64,000 bases of DNA. Source: an uncultured Flavobacteriales bacterium. Lineage in GTDB: Bacteria > Bacteroidota > Bacteroidia > Flavobacteriales_G > Salibacteraceae. Under the pieces are notes generated by a model that worked only from the letters and a program-made list of their open reading frames with translations, was not told the origin of the DNA and made no database searches. The DNA is taken from NCBI GenBank assembly GCA_913057205.1, contig CAJXNO010000015.1, positions 1 through 64,000 of the forward strand, given 5' to 3'. Shown in pieces: positions 60,356 to 64,000 of this stretch; position 1 is the first letter of the stretch, and each line of letters starts with the position of its first letter. The position numbers and the translations under genes were made by a program.

Positions 60356-61825
60356 ATGCCTTCAACTGCCACCATTATAGGCTCTGGTTTCTCTTCTCTC
60401 TCCGCTGCAACCGCACTTGCTGATAAGGGAGTTGACGTAACCGTAGTAGAAAAGAACGAACATTTGGGCGGAAGAGCCCGAAAGTTCGAAGCGAACGGAT
60501 TTACCTTTGATATGGGTCCGAGCTGGTATTGGATGCCAGACGTATTCGACTCCTATTTCGCCCGCTTTGGAAAAAAGGTTTCCGATTATTACGATCTGGT
60601 TCGCTTAGACCCGTCATACCGAGTTTTCTTTAAAGACGAGTACATTGATATGCCCGCCTCAATGGAAGCTTTGGAAGCGTTCTTTGAGTCGAGAGAAAAG
60701 GGTTCAGGGATGAAACTGAGATCCTTCTTGAAAGATGCCTCTGTGAAGTACGACGCTGGCATCAATGATTTGGTCCAAAAACCCAGTTTATCCATTTTCG
60801 AATTCGCCAAGTGGAAGGTGGTAAAAGGTCTTTTTCAATTGGATCTCTTTGGCAACTTCAAGGATTTCGCTCGAAAGTATTTTTCAGACCCGAAGCTGCT
60901 CAGCATTATTGAGTTTCCTGTACTCTTCCTTGGCGCAATGCCAGCAGAAACACCAGCACTTTACAGTTTGATGAACTATGCAGACCTTCAGTTAGGTACA
61001 TGGTACCCGATGGGCGGAATGCATAAGATCGTTGAAGGTATGGTGAGCCTGGCTGAAGAAAAGGGCGTGAAGTTCAAAACTTCCGAGCCAGCTAACCGCA
61101 TCTATCAAAACGGACAAATGCGCGTAAGCACGAGCAACACAGAGTATAAGAGTGATGTCGTGATAGGCGGCGCAGACTATGCGCATATCGAGTCTCAATT
61201 GTTGAACGAAGGCAGTCGCCAGTATTCCGATGCCTATTGGGAGAAGCGAATCATGGCTCCATCGTGTCTACTGTATTACGTAGGAGTCAACCGACGCGTG
61301 AAAAACCTTGAGCACCATAACCTTTTCTTCGATGCAGATTTTGGAAAGCATGCAGAAGAGATCTACAAGAGCAAGAAGTGGCCAGATGACCCCCTTTTCT
61401 ATGTCTGCGCCCCTTCCAAGACGGATCCTAGCGTTGCACCAGAAGGTCAAGAAAATCTTTTCATCCTCATTCCTATAGCTACGGGCATTAAAGGAGATGA
61501 TGAAGCCTTGCGCGATCGCTACTTTGATGTAGTACTCGAGCGCCTCAAAGAACGCACCGGTGAAGACATATCGAACGATATCGTATACAAGCGAAGCTAT
61601 TCTGTGAAGGAATTCGTTCAAGATTACAACGCATTCAAGGGTAACGCCTATGGATTAGCGAATACCTTGCTTCAAACCGCATTCCTCAAACCACGGATGC
61701 GTCATAAAAAACTACCCAATCTTTACTATACTGGACAGCTTACGGTACCGGGTCCAGGTGTTCCGCCCTCTCTCATTAGCGGACAAGTAGTAGCAGATTA
61801 CATCCTCAAACAAAAAACCAAGTAA
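60356..61825 (+). CDS. crtI: Phytoene desaturase (CrtI family)
   Basis: 489 residues. FAD-binding N-terminus IIGSGFSSLSAATALADKG with the following VVEKNEHLGGRARKFE, and DMGPSWYWMPDVFDSYF; the C-terminus has LYYTGQLTVPGPGVPPSLIS, the CrtI dinucleotide-binding motif. It desaturates phytoene toward lycopene. Related carotenoid oxidoreductases (CrtD, CrtN) share these motifs, but position next to crtB makes CrtI the best call. Second gene of the sigma-crtI-crtB operon. Confidence 0.93.
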   Translation: MPSTATIIGSGFSSLSAATALADKGVDVTVVEKNEHLGGRARKFEANGFTFDMGPSWYWMPDVFDSYFARFGKKVSDYYDLVRLDPSYRVFFKDEYIDMPASMEALEAFFESREKGSGMKLRSFLKDASVKYDAGINDLVQKPSLSIFEFAKWKVVKGLFQLDLFGNFKDFARKYFSDPKLLSIIEFPVLFLGAMPAETPALYSLMNYADLQLGTWYPMGGMHKIVEGMVSLAEEKGVKFKTSEPANRIYQNGQMRVSTSNTEYKSDVVIGGADYAHIESQLLNEGSRQYSDAYWEKRIMAPSCLLYYVGVNRRVKNLEHHNLFFDADFGKHAEEIYKSKKWPDDPLFYVCAPSKTDPSVAPEGQENLFILIPIATGIKGDDEALRDRYFDVVLERLKERTGEDISNDIVYKRSYSVKEFVQDYNAFKGNAYGLANTLLQTAFLKPRMRHKKLPNLYYTGQLTVPGPGVPPSLISGQVVADYILKQKTK

Positions 61826-61826
61826 T

Positions 61827-62663
61827 ATGAAAGCACTCTTTGATCAGGTTAGCCTGAAGGCCAGTAAGATTACCACGCGATCGTACAGCACGTCTTTCTC
61901 CCTTGGAACCCGCTTATTGAGTCCATCCGTACGCGATGCGATCTATGCGATCTACGGATTTGTTCGCTTTGCGGATGAGATCGTAGACACCTTTCATGAA
62001 TATGACAAGGATCGACTACTTAGAAAATTCAAAGCCGATACGTATGAAGCAATCGAAGATGGGATATCGTTGAACCCAATCCTCAATAGCTTTCAGCACG
62101 CGGTTAGGGAATACAACATCGATCGTGAATTGATCGACACCTTCCTGGAGAGCATGGAGATGGACCTTTCTAAGAAGGACTACACTCGGAAAGGATATGA
62201 ACAATACATCCTGGGCAGTGCCGAGGTGGTTGGGCTCATGTGTTTGAAGGTGTTTGTTCAGAACGATCAGGAGCTATACAAGCGTCTGGAATATCCTGCT
62301 ATGCGCCTAGGGGCTGCCTTCCAGAAGATCAACTTTTTAAGAGATCTGAAGGCAGATTTTCAGGAGATGGGCAGAACCTATTTCCCTGGTTTGGACATGA
62401 CCACTTTTGATGAGCAGGAGAAGAAGCGCATCGAGAAAGAAATCGAAGCAGATTTTGCGGAAGGATACGCTGGCATTTTACAGCTTCCTAAGAATTCTCG
62501 ATTCGGGGTATACATGGCGTATGTCTATTTCTATCAGCTCTTCAAAAAGATCGAGCGTACGAATGCTAAACAGATCATGCAAGCGCGTATTCGCATCCCC
62601 AACAAGCGTAAGTACGCCCTCTTCGTAGAGAGCTATGTAAAGCACAGCCTGAACCTGCTCTGA
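61827..62663 (+). CDS. crtB: Phytoene/squalene synthase family protein, phytoene synthase
   Basis: 278 residues. The first Asp-rich motif is in YGFVRFADEIVDTFHEY (DExxD) and the second in NFLRDLKADFQEMGRTYFP (DxxxD). YCRKSAGSVG-like region reads YILGSAEVVGLMCLKVF. It condenses two geranylgeranyl diphosphates to phytoene. It starts 1 base after crtI and shares TGATG with the next gene. Confidence 0.94.
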   Translation: MKALFDQVSLKASKITTRSYSTSFSLGTRLLSPSVRDAIYAIYGFVRFADEIVDTFHEYDKDRLLRKFKADTYEAIEDGISLNPILNSFQHAVREYNIDRELIDTFLESMEMDLSKKDYTRKGYEQYILGSAEVVGLMCLKVFVQNDQELYKRLEYPAMRLGAAFQKINFLRDLKADFQEMGRTYFPGLDMTTFDEQEKKRIEKEIEADFAEGYAGILQLPKNSRFGVYMAYVYFYQLFKKIERTNAKQIMQARIRIPNKRKYALFVESYVKHSLNLL

Positions 62664-63166
62664 TGCGTATCATACTGAGCATATTATTCATGTCCTTGTT
62701 CGCAGGGACCAGCTACGCTACGCACCCAGAACTCGTGCAGATCCGGTCGACATTTGTAGCCGCAACACAAGACCTGAGCGTACGTGAAGCCCTGGTTGAG
62801 GAAGTGGCCGAAGCAGAAATAGAGGAGCTGTATCGGATGGCTTATTTAGGTGCTTCAAAGACCCTGCTTGCTGAATGCGGTTATAGTCCATGGACCAAGT
62901 GGAGTCACTTCCATGACGGCAAAGACATGATTGAAGAAGCCATTTCTAAAGCACCTGAAAACGCTGAGTTCCGCTATTTAAGGTTTCTGATTCAATTTAA
63001 CGCACCAAGCTTCTTAGATTACGACGATGACCTAATCGAGGATTACCTGTTCGTGAAGAAGCATTTGAAATCAAGCACAAGCGACGAAGAATGGACCACC
63101 TATTTTGAATCGTTTTGTCAAAAAAACGCGGACGCAATTGAGAACCGCATAATCGCCAAAATTTAA
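62663..63166 (+). CDS. Hypothetical secreted protein of the carotenoid operon
   Basis: 167 residues. Signal peptide about 1-19 (ILSILFMSLFAGTSYA). The mature part is alpha-helical and acidic (VREALVEEVAEAEIEELYRM, LLAECGYSPWTKWSHFHDGK) and contains residues reminiscent of helical repeat segments (ENAEFRYLRFLIQFNAPSF), but no catalytic motif that I know. I recall proteins of this type in other flavobacterial crt clusters, without an assigned function. The TGATG overlap with crtB implies translational coupling. Confidence 0.75.
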   Translation: MRIILSILFMSLFAGTSYATHPELVQIRSTFVAATQDLSVREALVEEVAEAEIEELYRMAYLGASKTLLAECGYSPWTKWSHFHDGKDMIEEAISKAPENAEFRYLRFLIQFNAPSFLDYDDDLIEDYLFVKKHLKSSTSDEEWTTYFESFCQKNADAIENRIIAKI

Positions 63167-63169
63167 GTG

Positions 63170-63691
63170 ATGGAACATGTAATACTTGTTGACGAAAGAG
63201 ACAACCCAATCGGCACCATGGAGAAGATGGAAGCGCATGAGAAGGGTTTATTGCACCGGGCATTTTCCGTGTTCATCTTCAATGAGCGAGGAGAGATGCT
63301 CATTCACCAGCGGGCAGAGGAGAAATACCACTCCGGAGGCTTGTGGACCAACGCGTGTTGTTCTCATCCAAGAGAAGGTGAAACCACCGAGGAAGCCGCT
63401 CGCAGAAGATTGATGGAAGAGATGGGGTTCGACTGCGACGTTCAAGAACAGTTTGACTTCATCTACCGAGCTGATCTAGACCAGGGCCTTACCGAACATG
63501 AATTGGATCATGTATTCTTTGGCACCTTCAATGGAATTCCGCAGGTGAACCCTGACGAGGTGATGGCTTGGAAATATATTCCGCTAACCGCACTGCACCA
63601 CGATGTGCAATCGAACCCTGAGCGCTACACAGAATGGTTCAAGATCGCCTTGAAAAAGATCCAAGAGAAACAATTAGCAATAGCCGTATAA
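63170..63691 (+). CDS. idi: Isopentenyl-diphosphate delta-isomerase, type 1
   Basis: 173 residues. Nudix-type IPP isomerase: VDERDNPIGTMEKMEAHEKG, then LHRAFSVFIFNERGEMLI, the catalytic Cys in WTNACCSHPREGE and the Glu-rich RRLMEEMGFDC; acid/base Glu in ADLDQGLTEHELDHVFFG. It balances IPP and DMAPP, supplying isoprenoid precursors for the carotenoids. ATG at 63170 preferred; a GTG one codon earlier is possible. Confidence 0.95.
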   Translation: MEHVILVDERDNPIGTMEKMEAHEKGLLHRAFSVFIFNERGEMLIHQRAEEKYHSGGLWTNACCSHPREGETTEEAARRRLMEEMGFDCDVQEQFDFIYRADLDQGLTEHELDHVFFGTFNGIPQVNPDEVMAWKYIPLTALHHDVQSNPERYTEWFKIALKKIQEKQLAIAV

Positions 63692-63697
63692 AACGTT

Positions 63698-64000
63698 TTG
63701 AAAGTAAAAGTTAGCAGAAAAGCGCACTTCAATGCTGCGCACCGACTGCACAACCCAGCGTTGAGTGATTCTGAGAATGAGGAACTCTTTGGGAAGTGCA
63801 ACAACCCCAATTGGCATGGCCACAACTACGACGTAATCGCCACTGTGAAGGGAACGATCGACCCGAAGACCGGGTATGTGATCGATATGAAAGTTTTAAA
63901 AGACATTATGAACGAAGAGGTGATCGATCGATTTGACCACCGCAACCTGAACTTGGATGTTGATGATTTCCAAGCGATGAACCCTACCGCGGAAAACATT
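63698..64000 (+). CDS. 6-pyruvoyl-tetrahydropterin synthase / QueD family protein (partial, 3' end off window)
   Basis: 101 codons are visible to the window end. A TTG start at 63698, six bases after the idi stop, gives KVKVSRKAHFNAAHRLHNPA. Zinc-binding His residues are in HFNAAH and WHGHNYDV; CNNPNWHGHNY carries the catalytic Cys. The family makes 6-pyruvoyl-tetrahydropterin or 6-carboxy-tetrahydropterin (the queuosine pathway); which one cannot be told here. No ATG start lies closer that keeps the first His, so TTG is likely. Confidence 0.87.
   Translation, partial: MKVKVSRKAHFNAAHRLHNPALSDSENEELFGKCNNPNWHGHNYDVIATVKGTIDPKTGYVIDMKVLKDIMNEEVIDRFDHRNLNLDVDDFQAMNPTAENI

Overview
The window is a gene-dense stretch of a Bacteroidota chromosome. 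It is most likely from the class Flavobacteriia, a marine Cryomorphaceae/Schleiferiaceae-like lineage, although the genus cannot be fixed from sequence alone. The evidence is: gliding/type IX secretion (T9SS) genes (gldE, gldD, a PorV/PorQ-family protein, a PorU2-like sortase remnant); several secreted proteins with T9SS type A or type B C-terminal sorting domains; the purH-mreBCD-mrdA-rodA order; many Bacteroidota-type -7 boxes (TAnnTTTG) with little sign of Shine-Dalgarno sequences; and a flavobacterial-type carotenoid cluster. I see no rRNA, tRNA, CRISPR array, integrase or intact insertion sequence.

Layout. 1-8600: end of an FAD oxidoreductase, trhO, purH, then the elongasome operon mreB-mreC-mreD-mrdA-rodA. 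8600-13000: secreted EEP-family nuclease/phosphatase, YihY/BrkB membrane protein, GH3 hydrolase, small LEA-type lipoprotein. 13000-22000: three large T9SS type B surface proteins and an M20 dipeptidase. 22000-28900: MlaEF-like lipid transporter, a 52-residue lipoprotein coupled to a SprT-like protease, mannose-1-phosphate guanylyltransferase, fumarase, a 57-residue membrane protein, prfB and recX. 28900-35050: rng, a 30-residue basic protein, a TPR protein and hup on the minus strand, facing mutY-ssb-gldE-gldD. 35000-41700: ctaA, tatC, a DUF5686 outer-membrane protein, lptB, purS, pssA. 41700-50300: PorV-like gene followed by a decayed PorU2-like sortase pseudogene that ends at a deletion scar shared with a truncated ABC ATPase gene; then a minus-strand operon with an exonuclease, a conserved hypothetical, a serine hydrolase and a sugar-phosphate isomerase. 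50400-58700: lysS with an unusual tandem repeat array at its 3' end, PrsW-like protease, gpsA, PAS histidine kinase, uvrC. 58800-64000: a B12-binding MerR (CarH/LitR-like) regulator, an ECF sigma factor, crtI, crtB, a hypothetical gene, idi and a 6-pyruvoyl-tetrahydropterin synthase family gene that runs off the end.

How the genes work together. One block makes and shapes the wall (MreBCD/PBP2/RodA). A second group supports the outer membrane and surface (Mla-like, LptB, GldD/GldE, PorV-like, TatC). The last block looks like a light- or B12-responsive carotenoid regulon. 

The most interesting observations are: (i) a four-copy, about 60-bp tandem repeat array beginning inside the last codons of lysS, whose central palindrome has changed by paired compensatory substitutions in one copy; (ii) the PorU2 pseudogene and its deletion junction; (iii) at least nine genes whose exact TAnnTTTG box ends only 4-5 nt before the start codon, implying leaderless mRNAs; (iv) TTrAACA half-sites at about 21-22 bp (or double) spacing upstream of the carotenoid-cluster sigma gene; and (v) several real small genes below 60 codons.
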